Assembly (NCBI RefSeq): GCF_014648135.1
Contig: NZ_BMQN01000007.1
Location: 62,001-126,000 of the forward strand
Reading direction: 5' to 3'
Length of the DNA: 64,000 nt
DNA from: Deinococcus sedimenti
GTDB taxonomy: Bacteria > Deinococcota > Deinococci > Deinococcales > Deinococcaceae
How positions within the stretch are numbered: position 1 is the stretch's first letter; each line of letters begins with the position of its first letter. A model generated the notes under the pieces. That model was not told the origin of the DNA, searched no databases, and was given only the letters and a program-made list of their open reading frames with translations. Position numbers and translations under genes: made by a program. This document shows, in pieces, positions 1-11,300 of this stretch.

Positions 1-401
1 ACGGTGCGGTCCGGAGTGCTGGCGCGGCCGGAACGGTCGGCGGGCAGCCCGAGGGCCTTGAGACTGCTGGCGTGTGCGCCGCCGTCCGTGCCCGGCAGGT
101 AGAAGCTTTCCCAGTCGCGCAGCGTGACGGGCTGCTGGGCGTTCAGGGTGCCGCTGGTGACGGCGTGGGCGTAGGCGGCCAGGACGACGATCTTCATGCT
201 GCTGGCCAGCGGCATGGGCTGCGTGTCGTTCCAGTTCAGGGCGTGGCGTGCCGGGTCCGGGGTGCCGTCTGCCCGGAGGGCGTAGGTGCTGACGGCCAGA
301 TCGTGCGGCTGGGTGCGGGCGAAGCTCAGCAGGGGGTCCAGGGGGGTGGCGGCCCGGCCAGTCGAGAACGCGGAGAGCAGCAGCAGCAGCAGACGCTTCA
401 T
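1..401 (-). CDS. Serine beta-lactamase-like hydrolase (partial, N-terminal part)
   Basis: The first 133 codons of an exported serine hydrolase of the class A beta-lactamase/DD-peptidase fold; the C-terminus lies outside the window. The protein opens with MKR and a Leu-rich core followed by AFSTGRAA, a signal peptide. Residues 66-70 read ASSMK, an SxxK motif giving a candidate nucleophile Ser67 and base Lys70, followed by a hydrophobic helix (IVVLAAYAHAV) as in this fold. The SDN and KTG motifs would lie off the window, so antibiotic hydrolysis cannot be claimed; a cell-wall or esterase role is equally possible. The ATG lies 6 nt after a TACTGT -10 box, so the mRNA is probably leaderless. Confidence 0.75.
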   Translation of the reverse strand, partial: MKRLLLLLLSAFSTGRAATPLDPLLSFARTQPHDLAVSTYALRADGTPDPARHALNWNDTQPMPLASSMKIVVLAAYAHAVTSGTLNAQQPVTLRDWESFYLPGTDGGAHASSLKALGLPADRSGRASTPDRT

Positions 402-407
402 ACAAAT

Positions 408-436
408 ACAGTATTCCGTAATTCTGTAAATTTCAA
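408..436 (-). promoter_or_regulatory. Sigma-70-type promoter of the beta-lactamase-like gene
   Basis: On the minus strand a -35 TTGAAA (431-436) is separated by exactly 17 bp from a -10 TACTGT (408-413). Only 6 nt follow before the ATG at 401, which leaves no room for a Shine-Dalgarno site and implies a leaderless transcript. The stretch is markedly AT-rich against its surroundings. Confidence 0.6.
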
Positions 437-537
437 GGAAAAAACAAAGGAACCCCGGGCCCCAGCCGTTTTCACCCCACCGGCACCCGCTGACTCCCGA
501 CGTCAACGGCGACGCGGAACCCGCCCCGGCCTGAACG

Positions 538-897
538 TCAGCGCCAGCGCAGGCTCACGTCCACGCCCAGCCGCACGTCCGGCAGCGGGGAGGCGGGCGT
601 GCAACTGAAGCGCATCTCGTCCGGGGCGAGGGTCGGCGTGACCTTCCCGAACATCAGCCGAGAACCCAGAAACAGCACCCGCAGTGGGTCTGGACCGGTC
701 GTGCTGGCTCCTGCCCGGCGCAGGGTCAGGGTCGTGCCCCGGCAGGACAGCACCCCGACCTCTCCCCCGGACGGCCAGTGGACCCGCAGGCCCTCCGGGA
801 CGCGCTCCACACCCACCACGAACGGGGTGGCCTGAGCCTGCACCCCGCCACCCCACAGGCCCACCAACAGGGCCGCCACCCGCAACATTCCTCGCAT
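538..897 (-). CDS. Exported hypothetical protein, 119 aa
   Basis: A small protein with an N-terminal signal peptide (MRGMLRVAALLVGLWGGGVQAQA, cleavage expected after VQA). The mature part of about 95 residues is rich in Val, Leu and Arg with alternating hydrophobic residues, suggesting a beta-rich periplasmic or secreted protein, and contains two cysteines (LSCRG and FSCTP) that could form a disulphide. I do not recognise the family. It follows ubiE by 46 bp on the same strand and is probably cotranscribed. An alternative in-frame ATG at 888 (MLRVAALL) follows a GAGGA and also leaves an intact signal peptide. Confidence 0.65.
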   Translation of the reverse strand: MRGMLRVAALLVGLWGGGVQAQATPFVVGVERVPEGLRVHWPSGGEVGVLSCRGTTLTLRRAGASTTGPDPLRVLFLGSRLMFGKVTPTLAPDEMRFSCTPASPLPDVRLGVDVSLRWR

Positions 898-943
898 GGG
901 TCCATGCTGCCCCCCGCACCCGCGCGAGTCGAGCAGATCTGCC

Positions 944-1666
944 TTACGGCAGCTTGTCCCCCACGTGAATCGCGGCGATGCCGAAGGTCAGCAGGCGGTA
1001 GCGGGTGCGGAACCCCGTGGCGCGCATCAGCTGCGCCAGCCGCTCCGGCTCGGGAAAGGCCAGCACGCTCTCGGGCAGGTACGTGTACGCCGAGGCGTTC
1101 CCGCTGATCAGCCCACCGATGCGCGGCAGCACATGCTGGAAGTACACGCGGAACAGGCTCCCCAGCAGGCCCGGACGGGGCGGGGGGAACTCCAGGATCA
1201 CGGCCCGCCCGCCCGGCGCGAGCACCCGGTGAAACTCCGCGAGGCCCCGCGCGTAATCCGCGAAGTTCCGGAACCCGAACGCGCACGTGATCGAATCGAA
1301 ACTCCCGTCCGGGTACGGCAGGTTCAGCGCGTCCCCCTCCTCCAGGCGGATGTCGATGTGCCGCGCGGCGGCCTTCTCCCGGCCAATGGCGAGCATCTGC
1401 GGCACGAAGTCACTGCCGATCACCTCGGCCTGCGGGGCTCGGGTCTTGAGTTCCAGCGCGAAATCCGCCGTGCCCGTCGCCACGTCCAGCACCCGCGCCG
1501 GTTGCAGGGCCAGCGCCTCGTGCGCCGCCGCCCGCCGCCAGCCCTTGTCCACCCCGAGGCTCAGCACGCGGTTGAGAAGGTCGTAACGGGGCGCGATGCT
1601 GGCGAACATCGCCTGCACGTCACTGCCCTTGTCCTGCTTGTCCCCCACGGCGGGCCGCTTCGTCAT
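944..1666 (-). CDS. ubiE: Demethylmenaquinone methyltransferase UbiE/MenG
   Basis: SAM-dependent C-methyltransferase that converts demethylmenaquinone to menaquinone, the last step of quinone synthesis. The sequence shows the UbiE pattern: FASIAPRYDLLNRVLSLG near the N-terminus, SAM motif I VLDVATGTADFALEL, and the family signature SFDSITCAFGFRNFADY; the length of 240 aa is normal. The ATG at 1666 is preferred over the two ATGs at 1675/1678 because a TATGAT -10 box (1674-1679) lies 7 nt upstream, so the upstream ATGs fall inside the promoter. The UbiA-type prenyltransferase at the far end of the window acts in the same pathway. Confidence 0.93.
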   Translation of the reverse strand: MTKRPAVGDKQDKGSDVQAMFASIAPRYDLLNRVLSLGVDKGWRRAAAHEALALQPARVLDVATGTADFALELKTRAPQAEVIGSDFVPQMLAIGREKAAARHIDIRLEEGDALNLPYPDGSFDSITCAFGFRNFADYARGLAEFHRVLAPGGRAVILEFPPPRPGLLGSLFRVYFQHVLPRIGGLISGNASAYTYLPESVLAFPEPERLAQLMRATGFRTRYRLLTFGIAAIHVGDKLP

Positions 1667-1740
1667 GAGCCGCATCATAGGGCGCGCAAGGCGGGACGCA
1701 CCGGAAGCAGACGCGCAGTCAGGGGGCAGGAACCCTGGAT

Positions 1741-2225
1741 TCAGCGTCGCTGGCGGATGACCTGCCGGAGAATGTGCGGCAGGTTCGTCTCTAGAGCACC
1801 CAGCAGTGGTTCGCCGAACACGCAGATGGTGCCCTCCCAGGGATGCCCGAGGGTGCCCCAGCTCAGATCAACAGCGAGCGTGATCGCGTAATCCCCATCA
1901 GGGAACACGCCATGAGTCCAGGGATGACTCTTGGTCGGAACCGCCACATCGCTAGGTGTGTACGCGAAACAATCGTGCTGCCAGTCGAGGGCATACACCT
2001 CCTCGCCTGGGGCGGTGATCCGGCGGATTGCGTCCCAGAACCCGGCGTATAGCTCGTCTATCTCGTCCTCCGACCACTGTGGAGGCAGCTTGAAGGTGAC
2101 CGACGGGGTCGGCTCCCGGAAGCCCGGCCAATGACTAAAGGCTGTGCTCGGATGAAATCCGAGGCCGTCATACACGTAGTCCCAGATGTGGGTGTACTCA
2201 GGCTCCTCCAGCTTCCGCCAGCCGC

Positions 2226-2229
<4 letters not shown>
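1741..2229 (-). CDS. DUF2716-like protein, 162 aa
   Basis: A soluble protein with no signal peptide or membrane segment. The opening [25 protein letters not shown] and later tryptophan-rich segments ([40 protein letters not shown]) resemble the DUF2716 family, whose function is unknown. It is the last gene of the repair operon: its GTG start overlaps the stop of topoisomerase IB in a GTGA 4-nt overlap, so the two are translationally coupled. That context hints at a link to DNA repair or stress, but nothing in the sequence demonstrates an activity. Confidence 0.75.
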
Positions 2230-3262
<1,033 letters not shown>

Positions 3263-3266
<4 letters not shown>

Positions 3267-4027
3267 TCCGTGACCTGCATGGGCAGTTGCCAGTCGATGG
3301 GCGTCAGGTCCGCTTCTTCCAGCGCGGCGTTCACCTGGCTGAAGGGGCGGCTGCCGAAGAATTTCGCCTCGCTCAGCGGGCTGGGGTGCGCGGATTCGAT
3401 GATCACGTGCTGGGGCGCGGTGATGAGTTTCTTCTTCTTGCGGGCGTACGCGCCCCACAGGACGAACACGACCCGCTGAGGCTTGTCGTTCACGGCGCGG
3501 ATGACGGCGTCCGTGAAGTGCTCCCAGCCCTTGTTGGCGTGGCTGTTGGCCTGCCCCTCGCGGACGGTGAGGACGGCGTTCAGCAGCAGGATGCCCTGCT
3601 CGGCCCAGCCCTTCAGGTACCCGTGGCGGGGGGCGGTGAAGCCGGGCAGGTCGGCGGTCAGTTCCTTGTAGATGTTGCGCAGGCTGGGCGGGATGGGCAC
3701 GCCGGGGCGGACGCTGAAGCTCAGGCCGTGCGCCTGACCGGGGCGGTGGTACGGATCCTGACCCAGGATCAGGACCTTCACGTCCTCCAGCGGCGTGAAG
3801 CGCAGCGCGTTGAACACGTCCGGCGCGGGGGGGAACACATTCCCGGCGCGGCGTTCCTGAATCAGGAAGTCCTTCAATTCATGGAAGTACGGGGCGCTGA
3901 ATTCGCCGTGCAGGGCCTGCTGCCAGTCGTCGGGCAGCCCGGCGGGCACGATGGCCTTCGGGGCGTTGTTGGTCGTGGTGTCAGAGGGGGCGGGCGTGTG
4001 GCCGAAGAGGTCGGGCTGGTCGCTCAT
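3263..4027 (-). CDS. ung: Uracil-DNA glycosylase (internal start within the fused frame)
   Basis: Excises uracil from DNA to start base-excision repair. From MSDQPDLFG onward the 254 aa have the size and layout of a free-standing family 1 UNG: water-activating loop GQDPYH, uracil-binding [10 protein letters not shown], and the DNA-intercalation loop HPSPLS. The ATG at 4027 follows AAAGGA by 5 nt, so UNG can be initiated on its own whether or not the upstream photolyase frame also reads into it. In the other frame a TGA overlaps this ATG as ATGA, the same coupling geometry as at the next two junctions of the operon. The 3' end overlaps topoisomerase IB by 4 nt. Confidence 0.85.
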
Positions 4028-5563
4028 GATGGTCCTTTGTAGGGCACGGGGGCGGGGTGGGGGTGGGGGTTTCTCCGGGAGGCCCCGGGCTTTTCGTTCG
4101 GCGCGCAGGTCGGCTTTCTTGCGGCTGCCGTGCTTCGCGTAGATGCGGCGGGCTTCCGCTTCGAATTCCGGGCTGGCGCGGGCGGCGCTGATGCGGGCGC
4201 GGGCGCGGCGTCCGGCCTCCTGTTCATTCACGATGGGCGGCGGGTAGCTCAGGCGACTGGCTCCGCTCCACTCCCAGGGCGCGTGGATGAAGTCGGTGGG
4301 GACGTCTGCGAGTTCCGGCAGCCAGCGCCGCAGGAACACCCCGTCCGGGTCCTGTTCGCGCGCCTGCCGGGTCGGGGAGTAGATGCGCACGCGGTTGATG
4401 CCGACCGTGCTGCTCTGCATCTGCATCTGCGACCAGTGGATGCCGGGTTCGTTGTCCAGCCACTCGCGCGCCAGGAACAGCCCGGGCTGGCGCCAGTGCA
4501 GCCAGAGGTGCTGCGTGGCGAAACTGACCAGCAGGGCGCGCATGCGGAAGTTCAACCAGCCGGTTTCGCGCAGCATCCGCATGCAGGCGTCGATCAGGGG
4601 GTAGCCGGTCTGCCCGTGCTGCCAGCGGTCGTAGAACTCCGGGTTCCATTCGTGTTCGCGCAGGCCGTCCAGGGCGCGGTTCAGGGTGCGGAATTCCATG
4701 TCCGGCTGGCTTTCCAGGCGCTGCATGAAGTGGCAGTGCCAGTGCAGCCGCGACTCGTACGAGCGCAGGGACCGCACCCAGCGCGGGTCGGCCTCGGGAT
4801 CGCCCTTGACGGTCGCGAGGCGCTGCCGGGTCGCCTGAAGCACCTCCCGCAATGAGATCGTCCCGAACGCCAGTGGCGCACTCAGGCGCGAGCAGCTGCT
4901 CTCGGCGCTCAGGGGGCTGCTCATCTCGCGCATGTAGTTCACGCCGCGCGCCGCCAGGAACGAGTCCAGCGTGTCCAGAGCGGCGGCGCGGCCCCCCGGT
5001 GGGATGATCTTGGCATTGGCGGGCACACCCAGTTCGGCGTGGGTTCGCAGGCCGCCGGGGTCGGCGTCCACACCACTCAGCTGCGCGGGCGCGGCGACCT
5101 GCGGGGCGCCCAGGCGTTCCTCCCAGGTGGCGGCCCAGCCGTCGCGGTTCCGCATGCGGCGGATCACGCCGTTCTGCGGCAGTTCCGTCATGGGCAGCCC
5201 GCGCGCCCGCGCCCAGGCCCGCACGCGTCGGTCCCGCTGGTAGCTCACGCCGTTGCCGGTCTCCTCGTGCGCCCACACGGCCGTCACGCCATGCGACTCG
5301 CGCAGTTCGTCGAGCACGGCGACCGCCTCGCCCACCCGCACGACCAGCGGCGTGCCCAGCGCGCGCAGGCTGGCGTCCAGTTCCCGCAGGGATTCGTTCA
5401 GGTACGTCAGGTGATGCCCGGCGAACTCCTCGTGGGTCAGCTGTTCGGGCTCGTAGATGAACACCGGCAGGACCGGCCCGCTCCCTGCGGCCCGCGCGAG
5501 GGGCGCGTGGTCGTGCACGCGCAGGTCCTTCTTGAACCACACGAGTTGGGTGCCGCCGAGCAT
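3263..5563 (-). CDS. Photolyase/cryptochrome-like protein fused in frame to uracil-DNA glycosylase
   Basis: One uninterrupted 766-codon frame encodes two repair enzymes. Residues 1 to about 500 are a photolyase/cryptochrome: alpha/beta antenna domain ([17 protein letters not shown]), then the helical FAD-binding domain ([53 protein letters not shown]). The FAD loop reads [20 protein letters not shown] instead of the classical asparagine-containing WQWxAGTG loop, so light-driven repair activity is uncertain. A Pro/Arg linker ([13 protein letters not shown]) leads at residue 513 straight into UNG. ATG 5563 is preferred over GTG 5572 because a GGGGAAGA SD-like tract lies 9 nt upstream. Either a genuine fusion or the result of one indel in the G-tracts at 4053-4072 that removed the photolyase stop. 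Confidence 0.7.
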
Positions 5564-5643
5564 GAGGGTCACTCTTCCCCACTGCGCCGCGCGGGACGGT
5601 AGGCGCGCGCCCCGTCTTCAGCTGCGCTCAAGACGACATGAAC

Positions 5644-5673
5644 GCGGGCCGCCCCCCGGTGAAGGCGGCCCGC
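5644..5673 (-). terminator. Hairpin downstream of the DUF11 operon
   Basis: A perfect 10-bp inverted repeat (GCGGGCCGCC / GGCGGCCCGC, 10-nt loop) begins 12 bp after the stop of the last DUF11 gene. No U-tract follows on the minus strand, so it may act as a 3'-end stabiliser or factor-assisted terminator. Confidence 0.55.
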
Positions 5674-5684
5674 TCATCGACTCG

Positions 5685-8318
5685 TTACTGGATGCTGGCG
5701 CGGAAGCAGATCGTCACGGTCTGCGTGGGGGCCAGCACGAAGTTGCCGGCCTGCACCGTGACCTTCCCGCCGCTCAGCAGTCCGGCGTCCCCGTCGGCGG
5801 CGGCGGTGTAGTACACCGTGCCCGCCGGGGTGGTCACCCTGATGTCCTGCCCGGCCGCGAAGCCGCCCACCCGGAAGGCGGTGTTGGCCGGGACCATGTC
5901 GCTGAAGCTGATGTTCGTGGCGTTCAGCCCGCCGACGTTCGTGGTGGCGATGCAGTACTCCAGGACGTCGCCGGGGTTCCCCTCGCCGGTCGTGCCGACC
6001 GGGCCGCCCGCCGTGAGGTTCTGCACGGTCTTGACGACCGTCAGTTTGGCCGGCTGGGACACGGGCGTGACGACCTCGTTGCTGGGCACGCCGCCGTTCG
6101 GGCCGCCCGCATAGCGCACCAGGGCGATGTTGCGGACGTCCGCGGGGTAGCTGGCCGGGGTGTTCACGGTCACGCGGAAGGTCACGACGGCCTCCTGATC
6201 CAGCGCGGCGGGCGTGCTGTCGATCCGCAGGACCTGCGTGGTGCAGGGCGTGGTCGGCCCGGAGCAGATGCCGACCGGCTGCGCGAAGGGGTACGCGGCG
6301 CCGCCCAGGCTGGTGCCTGCACCGTTCGTGACGGTGCTGGTCGCGCCGTTCACGCGGGCGCTGCCCGGCACGTAGGTCGTCCCGGCGGGCAGCGTATCCG
6401 TGAAGGTCACGCCCCCGGCGGGCAGGGTGCCGCTGTTGCGGATCACGACGCGGTACTCCAGGGTGTCGCCGGGCTGCACCTTGGCGCCGCTGGTGCCCGC
6501 GACCTTCGTGACGCTCTTGACGGCGTTCAGGCTGGGAGCCAGGACCGGGTAGGTGCAGCTGGCCAGGTCGGTGGACCCCAGGCTGGCCGAACCGACCGGG
6601 GTGAACGTGACGTTCACGAGGTCCAGTTTCACCAGTCGGCCCAGGTTGTCCCGGGCGTAGATGCCGCTGGGCGCCGCGGCGATCCCGTTGAACTGCGAGT
6701 CCTGTGCGGGGTTGCTGAAGCCGCCCAGGTACTCGGCGGTGGCGCTGGCGGCGCCGGGCGTGATCAGCCACAGGTCGATGTTGGTCGAGCCGGTCACGGC
6801 GCTGACCATGTACAGCTTCCCGCTGTCATCCGCGAAGAAGTCGCCGTTGTCGCGGAAGTTGGGCGCGCCGCTGGAGGTGCTGGTCACCTGGCCGAGTGCC
6901 TTGACCGCGTACCCGCTGCTGCTGCCGGTCGGGAAGGACCAGAGGTTGCCGCCGCCGTCCATGGCGTAGCCGGTGCCGCTGCGGGTGACGGCCATGCGCA
7001 CCAGTCGGCCCGACACGCCGGTGAACGTACCGCCGGACAACCAGGTCCGCAGGCTGGTGTCGTACACCCTCAGGCGGTTGTCGCCGTCGGTCGCGACGAA
7101 GAACCGCCGGGCGTCGGGCGAGATGGCCAGCGTGGCCGAGGTGGCAGCGGCCGAGATGCCGCTCAGGGCCGCGACCGGCGTGCCGACCGTGTTGGTCGTG
7201 ACGTCCAGTTCGTTGATGCTCACGCCGTTCTGGCTGAGGCCGCCCGAGGCGATGGTCAGGGCGTACACCTTCGAACACATGGGCGCCGGGGTGGGGGTGG
7301 TGACGGTGGTGGTGGTCGTGGCGCACTGCCCACTGGTGGTCGTGCAGCTCGCCGGGTCGGGGATCGGGTCGGGGTCGCCGCCGCCGCCGACACTCGCGCG
7401 GTTCGTGATTGTCCCCACCGCGCTGCTGCCGACCGTGACGGGGACGGTCAGGGCCACGCTTGCTCCGGCACCCAGGTTGGGCGTGCCGGTGCAGGTCACG
7501 GCGCTGCCGCTGGTCGTGCAGCTCCAGCCGCTGGCTGCGGTGAAGCTGGCGGGCGCGCTGATCCCGGCGGGCAGCTGGTCCTTCGCGGTCACGGTGCCGG
7601 AGGTGGTGGCACTGCCGCTGTTCTTCACGGTCAGGGTGTACGTGGCGCCGCTCTGGCCGACCGTCCAGGGACCGCTACTGCCCTTGGTGAGGGTCACCTG
7701 GGGCTGGGCAACGCAGCTGAGTGTCAGGTCATCGAGTTTCAGGACGTTCGCGTCACCGCTCACACCGTCTTTCAGGGTCAGGACCTTCACGGTGACCTGC
7801 GTGCCGCTGACCGTGAACTCCGGGACCTTCTGGACGGTGTACCCGGTGGTCAGGACGCTGCCGTTCATGCTGGCCAGCAGGGTGCCGGTGGCGGGGTCCA
7901 CGAACTCGTAGCGCAGCTGCGAGGGGGCAGTCGAGTGCGTGCGGGCGTAGTTCTGATAGGTGACCTTCGATCCGGCCGGGACGGTCACGGTCTGCTGGAA
8001 CAGCACGCGGGGCGTGGTCAGCAGCGCGCCGTTCTTGCCTTCGAAGTTCGCGACGTTCAGGTACAGCGCGTACCCGTTGTTGCCGGTCCGGTCGATGCTG
8101 TTCCAGAAGGTGTACTTCCCGGCGGTGTTCGTGACGGTGTTCACGTCCGTGACGTACGTGTGGTTCTGGATGCTGCCCAGGCTGGCGTTGCTATCGAAGC
8201 TCTGCACCCAGGACGTGCCTGGCGTGCAGGTGTTCGCGGCGGCGAAGCTCAGGGCGGACAGGGCGGCCAGCGGCAGCAAGCGCCGCAGGGTGATCAGGAT
8301 GTGCATGCGGGGCCTCAT
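5685..8318 (-). CDS. Exported DUF11 repeat protein, 877 aa
   Basis: Secreted protein with signal peptide (LRRLLPLAALSALSFAAANT). After a lectin-like N-terminal part (about residues 30-200) come DUF11 Ig-like repeats, recognisable by VTLTKGSSGPWTVGQSGATYTLTVKNSGSA, SVTKVAGTSGAKVQPGDTLEYRVVIRNSGT and TVVKTVQNLTAGGPVGTTGEGNPGDVLEYCIATTNVGG. A central segment (APMCSKVYALTIASGG, ISPDARRFFVATDGDNRLRVYDTS) looks like blades of a beta-propeller. DUF11 repeats occur in surface and envelope proteins. ATG 8318 lies 2 nt after the stop of the upstream gene, with GGAGG 9 nt before it. Last gene of the five-gene operon; exact role unknown. Confidence 0.85.
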   Translation of the reverse strand: MRPRMHILITLRRLLPLAALSALSFAAANTCTPGTSWVQSFDSNASLGSIQNHTYVTDVNTVTNTAGKYTFWNSIDRTGNNGYALYLNVANFEGKNGALLTTPRVLFQQTVTVPAGSKVTYQNYARTHSTAPSQLRYEFVDPATGTLLASMNGSVLTTGYTVQKVPEFTVSGTQVTVKVLTLKDGVSGDANVLKLDDLTLSCVAQPQVTLTKGSSGPWTVGQSGATYTLTVKNSGSATTSGTVTAKDQLPAGISAPASFTAASGWSCTTSGSAVTCTGTPNLGAGASVALTVPVTVGSSAVGTITNRASVGGGGDPDPIPDPASCTTTSGQCATTTTTVTTPTPAPMCSKVYALTIASGGLSQNGVSINELDVTTNTVGTPVAALSGISAAATSATLAISPDARRFFVATDGDNRLRVYDTSLRTWLSGGTFTGVSGRLVRMAVTRSGTGYAMDGGGNLWSFPTGSSSGYAVKALGQVTSTSSGAPNFRDNGDFFADDSGKLYMVSAVTGSTNIDLWLITPGAASATAEYLGGFSNPAQDSQFNGIAAAPSGIYARDNLGRLVKLDLVNVTFTPVGSASLGSTDLASCTYPVLAPSLNAVKSVTKVAGTSGAKVQPGDTLEYRVVIRNSGTLPAGGVTFTDTLPAGTTYVPGSARVNGATSTVTNGAGTSLGGAAYPFAQPVGICSGPTTPCTTQVLRIDSTPAALDQEAVVTFRVTVNTPASYPADVRNIALVRYAGGPNGGVPSNEVVTPVSQPAKLTVVKTVQNLTAGGPVGTTGEGNPGDVLEYCIATTNVGGLNATNISFSDMVPANTAFRVGGFAAGQDIRVTTPAGTVYYTAAADGDAGLLSGGKVTVQAGNFVLAPTQTVTICFRASIQ

Positions 8319-8320
8319 TC

Positions 8321-11300
8321 TCAGCGCCCTCCGGTGGGGTCGGGCGTGGGGGCGGGACTCTGTCCGTCGTCGAGCATCAGGTCCAGGCGCAGGTACGCGC
8401 CCTGACGGGTGTAGACGTTCGTGCCGATGCCCTGGAAGCCCACGGGGTTGTAGCCCAGCGTGATCCAGGTGCCGGGCAGCGCGCGGTAGCTGGCTTCCAG
8501 TCCGGCGCTGTACAGGCTGCTGCCGGTGGCAGGCTGCGTCAGGGCGCGCGCGGCGAGCCCCAGGCCCAGCCGGTCCGTGACGTAGTACGTGCCGCTGCCG
8601 CTGACCTGGTATGTGGCGCTGCCCGGCTCGTCCAGCAGGGCGCGTCCGGCCAGTCCGGCGCGCAGGGCGTAGCGGGGAACGTGGTACTCGACGTTCGCCT
8701 CGCCGATGATCTCGGGCGTGCCGCCCGCCAGCGCACCATTCTTGTAGCGCAGGTAGCTCAGGCCCTGCCAGGGTCCGGCGCGCAGCGCGGCGGACGCGGC
8801 GTAGCTGGCGCCGGCGCCCGCACCGAAGATCTGATGCCCCTCGGCGTTGAGGGTCAGCTGATCACTGACGCTGTACGTGGCGCCGCCCTTGAGGCCCACG
8901 CTGAAGCCCGCGTCGGTGCGGGCGGCGTCGGCGGCCAGGGTGGCGGACAGGGCATCGGTCTTGTAGCGCACGCCAGCCCCGGCGTTCCAGCTGCTCTCGT
9001 CCCGGTCGTCACCGTCGGTGTCGAGGATCAGGCTGCCGCTGAGGTCCATGGCGGCGCGGTCACTGAGGGGCAGGGTGGTGTCCACGCCGATGCGGGCGCG
9101 GTTGCCCCAGCCGTCGGCGCCGGGCAGATCGTAGTTCAGGGTCAGGTTCGTGCCGCCCAGCCGGGTCTGCAGGCCCAGGCTGGCGCGCTGGCCCTCGCCC
9201 CAGGTGATGTCGTCGCGGGCGGTCAGGGTGACGTTCTCCGCGACGGGAACGGTGGCCTTCACGGTGGTGGTGGTGTCCAGGGTCCCGCTGAGCGCCTGCG
9301 CGTGGTCCACCTGCGCGCTCAGTCCGCCCTGCTGGTAGGCGGCGCTGACGACCGCCGCCAGCCCCTGCCGGTCGCCGAAGCCCGCGCGGAGCCCGGCGCC
9401 CAGCGTGAACGGCGAGAAGGTGTACAGGCCGCGCAGGTCGGCGGTGCCGCCGCTGGTCGCGGGGCTGCCGGTCGTGCCGGGCGTGGCGGCGTAGCTCGCG
9501 CGGGCGTTCAGCGCGAAGCGGTCGGTCAGGCGGTAGGTGGCGTCGGCGGCGGCGCCCAGCCCGGCGGTGCCGGCGTTCAGGCCGGTGTACTCGGGGGTCT
9601 GGTAGTGCACGCTGCCGCTGACGGCGAAGCGGTCGCCCTGCACGCTGGCGCTGCCGTCGATCAGGGCGCCCTGCGTGGCGGACGCGGCGAGCAGGTCGGC
9701 GCGGCGGCCATCCTGTGCGTAGCGCAGGCGGGCGCCGACGCTGGTCACGCCGTCCAGTCCCACGGCGGCGGCCGCGACGCTCAGGGCGTCGGTGACTCGG
9801 TACCGGCCCTGCACGCCCCAGGCCAGCTGCCGGGCGGCCAGCGGGTCGTTCAGGCGGTAGCTGACCTCGACGCTCTGGGTGCGGCCCTGATCGTCCAGCA
9901 GGTTCAGGGGCCGCTGGAAGTACAGCACGCCGGCCACCGGGTCCAGGGTGTAGTCGGTCAGGCGGGCCAGCGGACGGCGGTCCTGCGCGCCGGTCTGCGG
10001 GTCGGTCAGGAGCAGCGTGACGGTCTCGCTGTCGGCGTGCAGGTCGTCGTCCGGGAGGGCCAGGGCGCGCAGGCCGTTGGCGTCCAGCGTGACGCGTTTC
10101 AGGTCGCCGGGCAGCGCGGCCACGAAGCCCGACATCTGCGGGTCGCTGCGCGTGAAGCCGCTCAGGGCGGTGGGCGTGATACCGACGCTGAACACGTCGA
10201 TGGGAAGCGGCGCCTGCCGGTAGCTGACCGAGAAGGCCGGGTGTTCGTAGCGTGCGGCGACCGGGTCGATGCCCTGGAGGGGCACGGTCTCGGCGCTGCT
10301 GTCGCCGTGGTTGGGGTAGCGCTGCAGGGGGTTGGCGGTGGTGGGCAGGCCCTGGTCGCGGTCCTGGCGGACGGTGGTGGCGCCGCTGGCGGTGCGGTCG
10401 GCCGTCAGGGCGCCGCTGGCGGCGACGTACAGTTTGCCGTCGCCGATGGGCGTTTCCAGGTAGCCCTGCGCGCGGGCTTCGCCGGCGGCGACGCCCCCGG
10501 CGCTCAGGATGCCGCCCACGCTGAGCAGGCCGATGCCGACGCGGGTGCGGCTGGGCAGCGCCTCGAAGCCCTTGCTGATCACCCGGTCGCCCAGGCGCAC
10601 CCGGACGTCGAAGTGGGCCGGCGCCGCGAGCGGTTCGAGTTCCAGGACGCCCACGCCGTCCACGAGTTTCACCTGGTAGCTGACCACGCGGGGCTGCGCG
10701 TCGGGCTGGGCGGGTTCCAGGGTGGCCTGCACGGTGACGTTGCCGCCAGCGGTGCGGATTCCGGCGGCGTCGGTCAGGTCGATCCGCACGCGCAGCGGCG
10801 TGACGCCGTCGGCGATGAGCTGCTCGCCGGTGAACTCGGCGCTGACGGGCGTGCCCGCCAGGGACACGCGGACGGTCTGCCCGGCGAAGCTCAGGGTGTT
10901 CTCGCCGCTGCGCAGCGCGACGCCGTAGAACTCCTGCCGCTGCGTGCCGCGTTCGGCGTCGACAGTCCTGCGGCCCAGGCTGGCCGGGTCGACGGGCGCG
11001 CCGTTGATCAGGGGCAGGTCGGTGCTGCCGTCGGGGCTTTCCACGACGACGGTCACGCGGTCGCGGTCGCGGTACACGGCGCCGTCCAGCGGGAGTTTCA
11101 GCGCGCCGCTGTTCTCCTGGCTCTGCGCGGCGACCACGGGGGTCAGGGCGCTCAGGTCGTCCAGGTTCCCCTCGCCCACCAGGACGCTGGCGCGGCCCCC
11201 GGCGTAGCGGCCCACCAGGGTGGGGCTCTGCAGGGCGGGCAGGCTGCCCTCGTGCGTGACGCGGTAGGTCAGGACGCCCCGGGGCGCGCCGGGGGTGGTC

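Noticed and set aside
4024..4227. Separate 67-aa gene ending at the ung start
   Set aside because: Its Pro/Arg/Ala-rich sequence is a shifted reading of the photolyase end; it matters only as the frame that supplies a TGA overlapping the ung ATG.
5457..8405. 982-codon plus-strand frame
   Set aside because: Antisense shadow of the 877-aa exported protein; composition is non-protein-like and no initiation signal is seen.
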